In this document: piece after piece, positions 1 to 7,769 of the stretch | How positions within the stretch are numbered: the first letter of the stretch is position 1 | How the letters are laid out: every line of letters begins with the position of its first letter | Source: CAZJLP01 sp964546955 | GTDB taxonomy: Bacteria > Verrucomicrobiota > Verrucomicrobiia > Opitutales > Opitutaceae | DNA length: 58,179 nt | Reading direction: 5' to 3' | Assembly: GCA_964546955.1 (NCBI GenBank) | Contig: CAZJLP010000032.1 | Location: forward strand, 1 to 58,179 | The notes under the pieces: generated by a model | Told to the model about the DNA's origin: nothing | The model's database searches: none | The model's input: the letters and a program-made list of their open reading frames with translations, nothing else | Position numbers and translations under genes: made by a program

Positions 1-1136
1 TAGGCCGTTCCAACGGTGGGGGTCAAAAGCGCGTCCACCGAAGCCAGGATTTCCTCCGTCTGACGATGCAGTGCGGCGAGGCGGTAAAAGCCGTCGAAGG
101 CGTCCGCCGCAGCGAGGTGTTTTGCCGGCGCGATGATCTGACGAGTGACCGGATGCAGTGCGGCGGGGTGCTCGTCAACGAAGGCTCGGAGCGCGGCATA
201 ACGTTCGCCGACCCACGCCCCCTCGTAAAGGAGGCGGGCCGCTTGGGCGAACGGATCGAAGTCGATTTCGATCAACCGCGATCCAAGTTTGGTCCAACGC
301 GCGAGCGCGGCATCGAAGAGTTTTTCCGCTTCGGTATTTCCAAAGAAAGGAAGTTGATCGCGGCGGGGGACCCCCAGTGTCGGCGGCCAAGGTGTGTCCA
401 GCAGCGGCACCGATGCGTGGCGGCTATAGGGATCCTGCGGATCGAAGCCGGCGGCGAGGGCGAGGACGCCGGCCGCATCGCTCACGGTCCGAGTCAGAAT
501 GGAGATGCAATCCAGTGTGCGGCACGCGGGAACCAGACCTCGCGTGCTCAAGAGTCCGCGGCTGGGCTTGAGGCCGACAAGATTGTTGAACGCGGCCGGG
601 ACGCGTCCGGAGCCCGCGGTGTCGGTGCCGAGCGCAAAGCTGCAGAGGCCCGAGGCAACGGCGACCGCGGAACCGGAACTCGATCCTCCCGGGATGTAGT
701 CGGGGTTGAAGGGGTTCACGGGCACCCCGTACGGCGAGCGGACTCCCACCAGACCGGTGGCGAACTGGTCGAGATTCGTTTTTCCGATCGGCAAGGCGCC
801 CGCGTCGAGCAAACGTTGCACGACGGGCGACGACGATTGCGGCGAATAGGCAAATTTCGGACAGGCACACGTGGTTGGCAGTCCTGCAAAATCGATATTG
901 TCCTTGATCGCAAAAGGAGCGCCGAACACTACGCTGTCCTTGAAGCGGCCTTCAGCTTCCTCGACCGCCTGCGCTCGGGCGAGGGCCTCGCCGCGCGGTA
1001 GGCGCGAGATCCAGGTGGGATCGTTTCCTCGCTCCTCCATACGGCCGTAGACAGCCTCGACCACGCCGCTCGGCGTGAGGGAGCGGTTGCGATAAGCCTC
1101 CTTTAAAAACTTCAGGTCGGGCGAGACCGCATTCAT
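1..1136 (-). CDS. atzF: Allophanate hydrolase (amidase-signature), N-terminal part; gene runs off the window
   Basis: The amidase-signature enzyme hydrolyses allophanate to CO2 and ammonia, the last step after the carboxylase and deiminase encoded upstream. About 378 residues are present and the 3' end lies outside the window. The catalytic triad can be placed: Lys78 (in AIKDN), cis-Ser152 (in the GGSSSGSA loop, residues 150-157) and nucleophile Ser176 (in DTAGSGR); the Ser-Ser spacing of 24 is canonical. The stretch after Ser176 (VPAAFNNLVGLKPS) is typical of AtzF/DUR1 rather than GatA. The ATG overlaps the carboxylase TGA (ATGA), so the two are translationally coupled. Whether the extra C-terminal domain of full-length AtzF is present cannot be seen. 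Confidence 0.9.
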   Translation of the reverse strand, partial: MNAVSPDLKFLKEAYRNRSLTPSGVVEAVYGRMEERGNDPTWISRLPRGEALARAQAVEEAEGRFKDSVVFGAPFAIKDNIDFAGLPTTCACPKFAYSPQSSSPVVQRLLDAGALPIGKTNLDQFATGLVGVRSPYGVPVNPFNPDYIPGGSSSGSAVAVASGLCSFALGTDTAGSGRVPAAFNNLVGLKPSRGLLSTRGLVPACRTLDCISILTRTVSDAAGVLALAAGFDPQDPYSRHASVPLLDTPWPPTLGVPRRDQLPFFGNTEAEKLFDAALARWTKLGSRLIEIDFDPFAQAARLLYEGAWVGERYAALRAFVDEHPAALHPVTRQIIAPAKHLAAADAFDGFYRLAALHRQTEEILASVDALLTPTVGTA

Positions 1137-4100
1137 AATGGTTTCACGACGACCAAGGGGTCCCCGGCTTGGACGGGTTTTCCCTCGGTGCAGAGGATTT
1201 CGGCAACCACTCCCGTGTCGGAGGAGAAGACGGTGATCTCCATTTTCATGGACTCGAGAATAACCAAAGGCTGGTCGCGCGTGACGCGGTCGCCCGCCTT
1301 GACGTGAATCTTCCAGATATTCCCGGGCACGTGCGCCGCGGTGGCCTTGTGTCCGGGCGGCAAAACCGTCCGCTCGAGGCTGACGGACGAGGCCTCGGAT
1401 TCGGCGGAGAAGTTTAACTGGCCCGAAATCTCCCACCGATGCCGCTCGGCTTCGAACGATTGCTGTTGTCGATCTTTGAAGGCGGTAATCGACGCCGCGT
1501 TGTCGCGGAGAAACTGCTGATAGTCCCGCAGGCGAAAAGTCTGCTCCTCGACCCGAAGTTTGAAACGCCCTCGCGGAAAGTCTTCGCGGAATTTGAGCAA
1601 CTCTTTCGGTCCGACTTCGTAGAAGCGAATCTGATCGAAGAAACGCAAGAGCCAGGGCTTGCCTTCAACGAAGTCGCTCGTTTGCCGCCAGCGATTCCAC
1701 ATTTGGACTGTGCGGCCGATGAACTGATATCCGCCGGGGCCTTCCATTCCGTAGACGCAAAGATAGGCGCCCCCGATCCCCACCGCGTTTTCAGGGGTCC
1801 AGGTGCGGGCGGGATTGTACTTTGTCGTGACGAGCCGATGGCGGGGATCGACGGGTGTGGCGACAGGCGCGCCGAGGTACACGTCGCCGAGGCCCAGTAC
1901 CAGATAGCTTGCGTCGAAAGCGATCCGTTTCACCTCGTCGACCGAATCGAGCCCATTGATCCGACGGATGAACTCGATGTTGCTTGGACACCACGGCGCA
2001 TCCTTCCGCACCGTCTGCATGTATTTCCGAATCGCCAACAGAGTGGACTCGTCTTCCCACGAGAGTGGAAGGTGGACGATGCGGGTGGGAACCTCCATCG
2101 CATCGACGGAGGGCAGATGAATTTCCGCGTCGAGCAACGTTTCCATCAACCGCTCGAGCGGAAGAATCCGGCTATCGTAGTGGACCTGCAGTGAGCGGAT
2201 GCCGGGGGTCAGGTCCAGCAGCCCGGGCGTGTGATTTTCTGACAGCCACTGCATGAGCGCGTGGACGCGGAATCGCAGGTCGAGATCTAGCACGAGGGGG
2301 CCGTATTCGACCAAGAGGTATTTGTCTCCTGAGCGGCGATAGCAGACGGCGGGGCAGGGGCCGCGGGCGGGAAGAGTATGGAGGATGGCGGAGGAGCAGG
2401 CACCGCTCTGTTTGGAGTTCGGAGTTTGGGGTTTGGAGTTGCCGGAGCCAGTTGCACGTTTACGCGCAGGCAGGAGTGTTTCGATTTCGGCTTCCTGGAT
2501 GGCTTCGGCCATGCGCGCTTCGGCGGCGGTGACCGGGACGAAGCGCACTTTGTCGCCTGGCTTCAATTGGCCGATCTTCCACAAATCGGCTGCGATCGTG
2601 GTTGCGGGGCAGACGAACCCACCGAGGCTCGGTCCATCCGGACCGAGGATGATCGGCATATCGCCCGTAAAATCGACCGTGCCGACGGCGTAGGCGTTGT
2701 CGTGAATGTTCGACGGATGGAGTCCGGCTTCTCCGCCGTCTTTCCGCGCCCACCGCGGTTTTGGTCCGATCAACCGCACGCCGGTGCGCGCCGAATTGAA
2801 ATGCACCTCGTAGGTGGAAGCGAACAGGTCGGCCATGTCGTCCGGTTGAAAAAAATCAGGGGCGCCGTGTGGACCGTAAAGCACGCGAATCGACCATTCC
2901 CGTGCATAAACCGGTATGAGCGCAGGCGGCAGTCGTTTGGGTTCCGATTCGGCGGCGCCGGAAAAGACCGGTCCGATGTTCGCCCGAAGGACATCGCCGG
3001 TCCGCAGCGCGCGTCCGGCATGCCCGCCAAACAAGCCGAGCGTAAACGTGCTTTTGCTGCCCAGGTAGTCGGGCACGTCGAGCCCATGACGGAGAGCGAG
3101 GTAGCCCCGCATGCCGCCTCCCTGGATCGTACCAAGCCGGAGGACCGCGCCACGTCGAACCCGAATCGCCCGCCAAAGAGGCGCGGGTTGATCGTCGATC
3201 GTGGGGCTGAAGTTTGCCCCCGTGAGAGCCACGACCGCATCCATGTTGAATTTGAGGGTCGGGCCCGACAGCGTGATTTCCAATCCGGCGGCGGAGGGTG
3301 GATTTCCGACCAGGCGGTTGCCGAGGCGAAAAGCGAGGGCGTCCATCGGGCCGGAGGGGGGAACCCCGACATCCCAGTGTCCCAGCCTCCCTGGATAATC
3401 CTGGACGGTGGTTTGCGTCCCTCCGTCGATCACGTCGATGGTAGAGGCAGCGTAAGGCAGTTTCTCGAGGTAGCGCGTGGTCACGCGGCCGCTGCGAAAT
3501 CCTTTCGACGCGATGATCTGACGCAGGTAGCCGAGGTTTGTCTCGAGTCCGGCGACGTGCGTATCCGCGAGGGCCTGCTCAAGGTGGACCAAGGCTTCAG
3601 CCCGGTCCGCTCCGTGCACGATGATTTTGGCGATCATCGGGTCGTAGTAAGGGCTGACTTCCGAGCCGCGTTGAACCCAGGTTTCCAATCGCGCTCCGCG
3701 GGGGAAAATCATCTCGGACAGAAGACCGGTGGAAGGTTGGAAGTTTTTTCCGGGATCCTCCGAATAAAGTCGCACCTGCAGAGAGGCTCCCTGGCTTCTT
3801 CGCTTCCACAGGGATAAATCGAGTTCTCCCGCGGCTTGCTTAACCATCCACTCAACCAGGTCGATGCCGGTGACTTCCTCGGTCACGCCGTGCTCGACCT
3901 GCAATCGGGTGTTCACTTCGAGAAAATAGAATTCGCCTGACGCATCGTCGTAAACGAACTCGACCGTGCCGGCATTTTCGTAGCCCGCCGCGCGGCCAAG
4001 CCGTTCGGCGCAGTCGAGGAGCTGTTGCCGTTTCTTTTCGGACAGTCCGGGAGCGGGCGTTTCTTCGATGATCTTCTGGTTGCGCCGTTGAATCGAGCAT

Positions 4101-4819
4101 TCGCGCTCGCCGAGCGCCACCACCCGGCCTCTTCCGTCGCCGAAGATTTGCACTTCGATATGCCGGGCGCGTTCGACGTACTTTTCGAGATAAAGTCCGC
4201 TCTCTTTGAAATTGTTTCGGCTCAGCCGATCCACGGTGGCGAAGGCGGTGGGAAGGTCTTCCGCTTTCCAGATCAGCTGCATCCCAATTCCCCCGCCGCC
4301 GGCCGTGCTCTTGAGCATCACGGGATAGCCAATGCGTTCCGCTTCGCGCAGTGCTTCGTCCGAAGAAGCGAGCAGCCCGCTTCCGGGCAGGAGAGGAACA
4401 CCTTGTTCTCGGGCGATCTCGCGCGCGGTATGTTTGAGTCCGAAACGCCGCATTTGGTCCGGTTTCGGACCAATAAAAACGATGCCCGCTGCCGCGCAGG
4501 ATTCGGCGAAGGCAGCATTCTCGCTCAGGAAGCCGTAGCCGGGATGAATGGCTTGCGCGCCGGTCTCCTTTGCCACGCGAAGGATCGTTTCGACGTTCAG
4601 GTAGCTCTGTGCGGCCGGAGCCGGACCGATCGGCACGGCCTCGTCTGCCTGCTCGACGTGCAGCGATCCCGCGTCGGCTTCGGAGTACACGGCCACCGAG
4701 CCAACGCCCATCTTGCGAAGAGTCCGAATGACCCGGCAGGCGATCGCCCCTCGGTTTGCGATGAGGACTTTCGAGAAAGTCATTGGTCCTTTGTCATTAG
4801 TCATAGGTGCCGACTGCAT
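1133..4819 (-). CDS. Biotin-dependent urea/guanidine carboxylase
   Basis: A multidomain ATP-dependent carboxylase of 1228 residues. Order: biotin carboxylase (about 13-460, start SKVLIANRG, Gly-rich ATP-grasp loop, EVNTRLQVEH), AHS2/KipA-like carboxyltransferase domain (about 465-785), linker (about 790-825), AHS1/KipI-like domain (about 830-1035), then a C-terminal biotinyl domain with Lys1192 in ESMKM. Family members are annotated as urea carboxylase. With two DUF1989 carboxyguanidine deiminase-like genes directly upstream, guanidine is the more likely substrate (inference from published reassignment of this gene set). A strong SD (AAAGGAGGG) lies 13 nt before the ATG used here, but the homologous N-terminus begins at Met13 (MTFSKVLIANRG). 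Residues 6-12 come from a heptad repeat, and a second heptad array encodes part of the linker. Confidence 0.9.
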   Translation of the reverse strand: MQSAPMTNDKGPMTFSKVLIANRGAIACRVIRTLRKMGVGSVAVYSEADAGSLHVEQADEAVPIGPAPAAQSYLNVETILRVAKETGAQAIHPGYGFLSENAAFAESCAAAGIVFIGPKPDQMRRFGLKHTAREIAREQGVPLLPGSGLLASSDEALREAERIGYPVMLKSTAGGGGIGMQLIWKAEDLPTAFATVDRLSRNNFKESGLYLEKYVERARHIEVQIFGDGRGRVVALGERECSIQRRNQKIIEETPAPGLSEKKRQQLLDCAERLGRAAGYENAGTVEFVYDDASGEFYFLEVNTRLQVEHGVTEEVTGIDLVEWMVKQAAGELDLSLWKRRSQGASLQVRLYSEDPGKNFQPSTGLLSEMIFPRGARLETWVQRGSEVSPYYDPMIAKIIVHGADRAEALVHLEQALADTHVAGLETNLGYLRQIIASKGFRSGRVTTRYLEKLPYAASTIDVIDGGTQTTVQDYPGRLGHWDVGVPPSGPMDALAFRLGNRLVGNPPSAAGLEITLSGPTLKFNMDAVVALTGANFSPTIDDQPAPLWRAIRVRRGAVLRLGTIQGGGMRGYLALRHGLDVPDYLGSKSTFTLGLFGGHAGRALRTGDVLRANIGPVFSGAAESEPKRLPPALIPVYAREWSIRVLYGPHGAPDFFQPDDMADLFASTYEVHFNSARTGVRLIGPKPRWARKDGGEAGLHPSNIHDNAYAVGTVDFTGDMPIILGPDGPSLGGFVCPATTIAADLWKIGQLKPGDKVRFVPVTAAEARMAEAIQEAEIETLLPARKRATGSGNSKPQTPNSKQSGACSSAILHTLPARGPCPAVCYRRSGDKYLLVEYGPLVLDLDLRFRVHALMQWLSENHTPGLLDLTPGIRSLQVHYDSRILPLERLMETLLDAEIHLPSVDAMEVPTRIVHLPLSWEDESTLLAIRKYMQTVRKDAPWCPSNIEFIRRINGLDSVDEVKRIAFDASYLVLGLGDVYLGAPVATPVDPRHRLVTTKYNPARTWTPENAVGIGGAYLCVYGMEGPGGYQFIGRTVQMWNRWRQTSDFVEGKPWLLRFFDQIRFYEVGPKELLKFREDFPRGRFKLRVEEQTFRLRDYQQFLRDNAASITAFKDRQQQSFEAERHRWEISGQLNFSAESEASSVSLERTVLPPGHKATAAHVPGNIWKIHVKAGDRVTRDQPLVILESMKMEITVFSSDTGVVAEILCTEGKPVQAGDPLVVVKPL
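2410..2441. repeat. Heptad array (consensus GTTTGGA) inside the carboxylase gene
   Basis: Four consecutive 7-mers close to GTTTGGA (plus strand; variants GTTCGGA and GTTTGGG) occupy 2410-2437, followed by a decayed unit. On the coding strand they specify a Ser/Lys/Pro/Gln/Thr-rich stretch in the linker between the AHS2 and AHS1 domains. The composition is unlike the flanking domains, and the reading frame is kept. Confidence 0.75.
4779..4806. repeat. Heptad array (consensus GTCATTN) over the carboxylase start
   Basis: Four consecutive 7-mers, GTCATTG, GTCCTTT, GTCATTA and GTCATAG on the plus strand, lie between the strong Shine-Dalgarno at 4831-4841 and the homologous start codon (ATG at 4783). 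On the coding strand the units read NNATGAC, so they also carry start codons. They resemble the short tandemly repeated heptads known from cyanobacterial genomes. Confidence 0.75.
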
Positions 4820-4838
4820 CGAGTACCCACGCCCTCCT

Positions 4839-5477
4839 TTATGCGACGTCCCAGACCATAACTTCGATGGGCGTGGGGTTGTAGGCGTTGCAGGGGTTGT
4901 TGAGTTGGGGGCAGTTCGAGATGAGGGCGATCACGTCGCGGGCGGCTTGGAGTTCCACGTACTTGCCCGGTGCCGAAAGGCCGTCGGCGAAGGTGAGGTC
5001 TCCCGTCGGGGTGACCGGTACATTCATGAAAAAATTGATGTTGCAGGTGAGGTCCCGCTTGCCGAGGTCGCAGCCGCAGTCCTGGGCGCCACGGATAAAG
5101 CTATCGCGGCAGGCGTGCATGGGCTCCTTCTCGAAGGCATACCGCATGACGTTGCTCTCGCGAGAGCAGGCACCTCCGAGCGTGTCGTGCCGTCCGCACG
5201 TGTCGGCCACGATGGTGAGGAGGACGTCCCCGTCCACGGACATCAACCGCGTGCCCGTGGTCAGATAGAGCGCCCGTTGGTGCCGGATCGTGTCGGATGC
5301 GCTGTAGCGATTCTCCGGGTTGCGCGCGTCGTAGAACAGCGTGTCGGCAGCCTGATTGCCTTCGACGTCCACGATGCGCAAGGTCTGTCCCTTCTTGATT
5401 TCCCGGGACCAGTGGTCTCCGGCCGGGACGACCTTTCGATAGAGGGCCTGGGCGGGGTTGAGCGTGCTTTCGGTCAT
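4839..5477 (-). CDS. cgdB: DUF1989 protein, carboxyguanidine deiminase subunit-like (UAAP2)
   Basis: A 212-residue DUF1989 protein of the group long called urea carboxylase-associated protein 2. Published work on homologous pairs shows that the two paralogues together deiminate carboxyguanidine to allophanate; applying that here is inference. Visible family features are a His/Cys-rich core (DTCGRHDTLGGACSRES at about 92-108) and CGCDLGKRDLTCNINFF at about 134-150, residues likely to bind metal or substrate. It lies between the paralogue at 5520-6251 and the carboxylase; its TAA overlaps the carboxylase SD. The order UAAP1-UAAP2-carboxylase-allophanate hydrolase is the standard one. The A/B subunit numbering is assigned by gene order only. 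Confidence 0.85.
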   Translation of the reverse strand: MTESTLNPAQALYRKVVPAGDHWSREIKKGQTLRIVDVEGNQAADTLFYDARNPENRYSASDTIRHQRALYLTTGTRLMSVDGDVLLTIVADTCGRHDTLGGACSRESNVMRYAFEKEPMHACRDSFIRGAQDCGCDLGKRDLTCNINFFMNVPVTPTGDLTFADGLSAPGKYVELQAARDVIALISNCPQLNNPCNAYNPTPIEVMVWDVA

Positions 5478-5519
5478 GGAAAAACTTTTTAGCGCGGATG
5501 GAGGCGACGGGTCCGCCGA

Positions 5520-6251
5520 TCAAACGGCAGAGGTGCGGAGCAGGTGATAGTGCTCGGTGGACTCGAACGCCCGTTGGTTTTCGGGACGGGAGTTGCGACA
5601 CGGGTCATTGGGGGGTGCCGGCGGCGTCCCGAACACCTCGAGCTTGGCCGAGCGCGGATGGTAGGCCGGCTCAGGATCAAACGGATGCTGGCAGGTGTTG
5701 AGCACCACGAGGGTGTCCATTTCGAAGCGCAGGTCGATGTGATCGCCGGCTTTGGAGTTGCCCGAAACGAAGGAAAGGCGGCCGGATTCGTCCGCGACGA
5801 GCTTGCTGAAAAGATTGAGATTCGGCACCAGGTCTCTTTTTCCCAGCCCCCACTTGGCCAGTTCAATCAGAAAACAATCGCGGCCGTTTCGATGAAAATC
5901 ATTGCGGGCCACCTGGTAGTTTCGCTCGCCGTATTTCGCGGCCACGAGTTCGGCATCGGAACAGCCGCCGACCGTGTCGTGCCAGCCGACGGTGTCGGCA
6001 GTGATGGAAGCCAGGATGCGCCCCATGTCCGAATGGAGGCAGTAGGGGTGGCGCAGATAGAAAATATGCTGTCCTTTGAGCGTGTCGGGCAGGTTGTAAC
6101 GCTCGATCGGAAGGTCCGCATTGTACAACAGCACCCCGACATTCGCGCCGCCCTCGAGGTCGGTCAGGCGAAGCGTCTTTCCGCGGGAAATTCGGCCGGA
6201 CCACATGCCGGCGTGGGTCAGAGTTCTTGAATAGATAAGTTGCGCGGGCAT
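5520..6251 (-). CDS. cgdA: DUF1989 protein, carboxyguanidine deiminase subunit-like (UAAP1)
   Basis: A 243-residue DUF1989 paralogue of the next gene, of the urea carboxylase-associated protein 1 type. Core motifs parallel those of its partner: DTVGWHDTVGGCSDAE at about 111-126 and the KRDLVPNLNLF segment. It is expected to form the heteromeric carboxyguanidine deiminase that turns carboxylated guanidine into allophanate in the cytoplasm. It is the first gene of the catabolic transcription unit. A NikR-style operator lies 42-69 nt upstream of the ATG and overlaps a TAATAC hexamer that could be the -10. No clear Shine-Dalgarno is seen. If the carboxylase really acts on urea, the role of this protein would be unexplained. 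Confidence 0.85.
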   Translation of the reverse strand: MPAQLIYSRTLTHAGMWSGRISRGKTLRLTDLEGGANVGVLLYNADLPIERYNLPDTLKGQHIFYLRHPYCLHSDMGRILASITADTVGWHDTVGGCSDAELVAAKYGERNYQVARNDFHRNGRDCFLIELAKWGLGKRDLVPNLNLFSKLVADESGRLSFVSGNSKAGDHIDLRFEMDTLVVLNTCQHPFDPEPAYHPRSAKLEVFGTPPAPPNDPCRNSRPENQRAFESTEHYHLLRTSAV

Positions 6252-6292
6252 CGGAACAACGTGAAGACGAGTCGAATTGGTGACAAGAAAAA

Positions 6293-6320
6293 GTATTACG
6301 AAAGTACAAAAACGTGTTAC
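6293..6320. promoter_or_regulatory. NikR-style operator upstream of the catabolic genes
   Basis: The sequence GTATTACG-N12-CGTGTTAC is an imperfect palindrome of 28 bp, the same overall span as the classic NikR operator (6-N16-6). Its 8-bp outer halves and spacing are identical to those of the site at 9929-9956, in the same orientation relative to the downstream gene. It overlaps a likely -10 element for 5520-6251. The regulator is encoded next to it (6369-6800). Confidence 0.7.
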
Positions 6321-6368
6321 TTAAGTTGCCGGATGGCGGCGACATTTGGCGACGGAATTCTGCCGTTG

Positions 6369-6800
6369 TTAAAGGAGCGGCGGGATTGCGACCGGTGTGA
6401 GTTGGAGTTTGCCGTGGCGAACGCCCTTCGTGGTGATGAGTTCGTCCGCGAGTTTGTGAAGTTGTTTGGCGGGACCCTGGACGAGGAGCACTTCGAGGTA
6501 CTGGTGCTGCTCCAGGTGCACGTGCTGGCTGGTGACGATCATCAGGTAGTACTTGTGTTGGATCGCCGAGAGCGTGGTTTGCAGATTTCGTTTTCGGTAG
6601 TCGTACACGAGTGTGATCGTGCCGGCCATGGTCTCCGTGCCAGTCTCGGCCGAGAGTTCGCCCAATTGCGTACGGACCATCTCGGCCACGGCTTGAGAGC
6701 GATTCTTGAAGCCACGTTTGTCGACCATCTGGTCGAGTTGCGAGGCAAGTCCGGAGGGAATGGAAATGCTAAAACGGGCGACTTTCTCCTTGGTGGGCAT
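6369..6800 (-). CDS. nikR: NikR-like ribbon-helix-helix regulator with altered metal site
   Basis: 143 residues from the ATG at 6800, which has AAAGGG 6 nt upstream; an in-frame ATG at 6836 would add 12 residues and lacks homologous sequence. The N-terminal RHH domain (about 7-46, RFSISIPSGLASQLDQMV) precedes an ACT-type sensor domain. Of the four residues that bind high-affinity Ni(II) in E. coli NikR (His76, His87, His89, Cys95), the three histidines align with His82, His93 and His95, but the cysteine position is Tyr101. Nickel response is therefore uncertain. It sits at the end of the transporter operon, 50 nt after the ATPase gene, and the two 28-bp palindromes are its probable targets. 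Confidence 0.85.
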   Translation of the reverse strand: MPTKEKVARFSISIPSGLASQLDQMVDKRGFKNRSQAVAEMVRTQLGELSAETGTETMAGTITLVYDYRKRNLQTTLSAIQHKYYLMIVTSQHVHLEQHQYLEVLLVQGPAKQLHKLADELITTKGVRHGKLQLTPVAIPPLL

Positions 6801-6854
6801 GACTTGCCCTTTGGTCGATGTGTCGAGGTATGTCACGGCGGAAGTGCGTCGGGC

Positions 6855-7769
6855 TTATTCGACATCATCGCCGGCCTGGGTCATGCGGATGAAGGGAAGA
6901 GCTTCCGCCGGTGCGGCCGTGCCGGGCGGTGGGGGCGGGTGGATGAGCTCTTCGAGCCGCGCTTTGGTCGCGAGGAATTCAAGGCTGTTGAATTGTCCCG
7001 GTGTTCGCGGGCGAGGTACGGGCACCTCAATCAGTTCGTTGAGGCGTCCGGGATTGGCTTTCAGGACCAGAATTCGGTCGGCCAGGTAGATGGCTTCGTC
7101 GAGATCGTGGGTGATGAACAGGATGGTGATGTCCAGATTGCGCCAGATCTGGAGCAGGTGATGCTGCATCTGGGAGCGCGTTTGCGCATCCAGCGCGCCG
7201 AACGGCTCGTCCATCAGCAGGATTCTGGGGTTGTTCGCGAGAGCTCGAGCGATGGCGACGCGCTGCTTCATGCCGCCGGAGAGTTGGGCCGGATAGACGT
7301 CCGCGAATTTTCCAAGGCCGACCAAATCGATCCACTGGCGTGCTTCGCTGTCGGCTTGCTTGAAGCCCATTCCGCGGGTTTTCAGGCCAAACATCACATT
7401 GCCTTTGACCGTGAGCCAGGGGAACAGCGTGTAACCCTGGAAGACAACCCCGCGATCGGGCCCCGGGGAATGCACGGCGCGCCCGTCGAGCAAGACGCGT
7501 CCAGAGGTGGGGTGATCGAGACCTGCGAGAAGGCGCAACAGCGTGGATTTGCCGCACCCTGATGGCCCGAGGATGCAGAGAAATTCCCGTCGGTGGGCGA
7601 CAAAGCTCAGGTTCTCGAGAGCGGTGCACTCCCCGCCGGACGGGGTAGGGAAGCGCCGTGTGAGCTTGTCGACCGTCAGCACGATGGGCCGCTGCTTCAG
7701 CTGCGCGAACCGTTCGGCGACCCGCGGCGATTGCAGGCGGTAATCCGGAAGGGTGCCCGAAGGGTTCAT
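6855..7769 (-). CDS. ABC transporter ATPase (NitT/TauT type; guanidine/urea uptake)
   Basis: 304 residues starting MNPSGTLPDYRL at the ATG that overlaps the permease stop (ATGA). Walker A GPSGCGKST, signature LSGGMKQRVAIARAL, Walker B ILLMDEP and the D-loop/H-loop region (ALDAQTRS, THDLDEAI) are all present. It matches the nitrate/sulfonate/taurine importer subfamily and, given the neighbours, energises uptake of guanidine or urea. The C-terminal extension after about residue 250 (VPRPRTPGQFNS...) is typical for ATPases of this cluster type. An upstream in-frame extension exists but overlaps the permease gene and is not homologous. Confidence 0.9.
   Translation of the reverse strand: MNPSGTLPDYRLQSPRVAERFAQLKQRPIVLTVDKLTRRFPTPSGGECTALENLSFVAHRREFLCILGPSGCGKSTLLRLLAGLDHPTSGRVLLDGRAVHSPGPDRGVVFQGYTLFPWLTVKGNVMFGLKTRGMGFKQADSEARQWIDLVGLGKFADVYPAQLSGGMKQRVAIARALANNPRILLMDEPFGALDAQTRSQMQHHLLQIWRNLDITILFITHDLDEAIYLADRILVLKANPGRLNELIEVPVPRPRTPGQFNSLEFLATKARLEELIHPPPPPGTAAPAEALPFIRMTQAGDDVE

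Noticed and set aside
66..1001. Long open frame on the plus strand opposite allophanate hydrolase
   Set aside because: It is a GC-driven shadow; the minus strand encodes an amidase with an intact catalytic triad.
2378..3817. 479-codon plus-strand frame opposite the carboxylase
   Set aside because: No recognisable protein; the opposite strand carries conserved carboxylase domains throughout.
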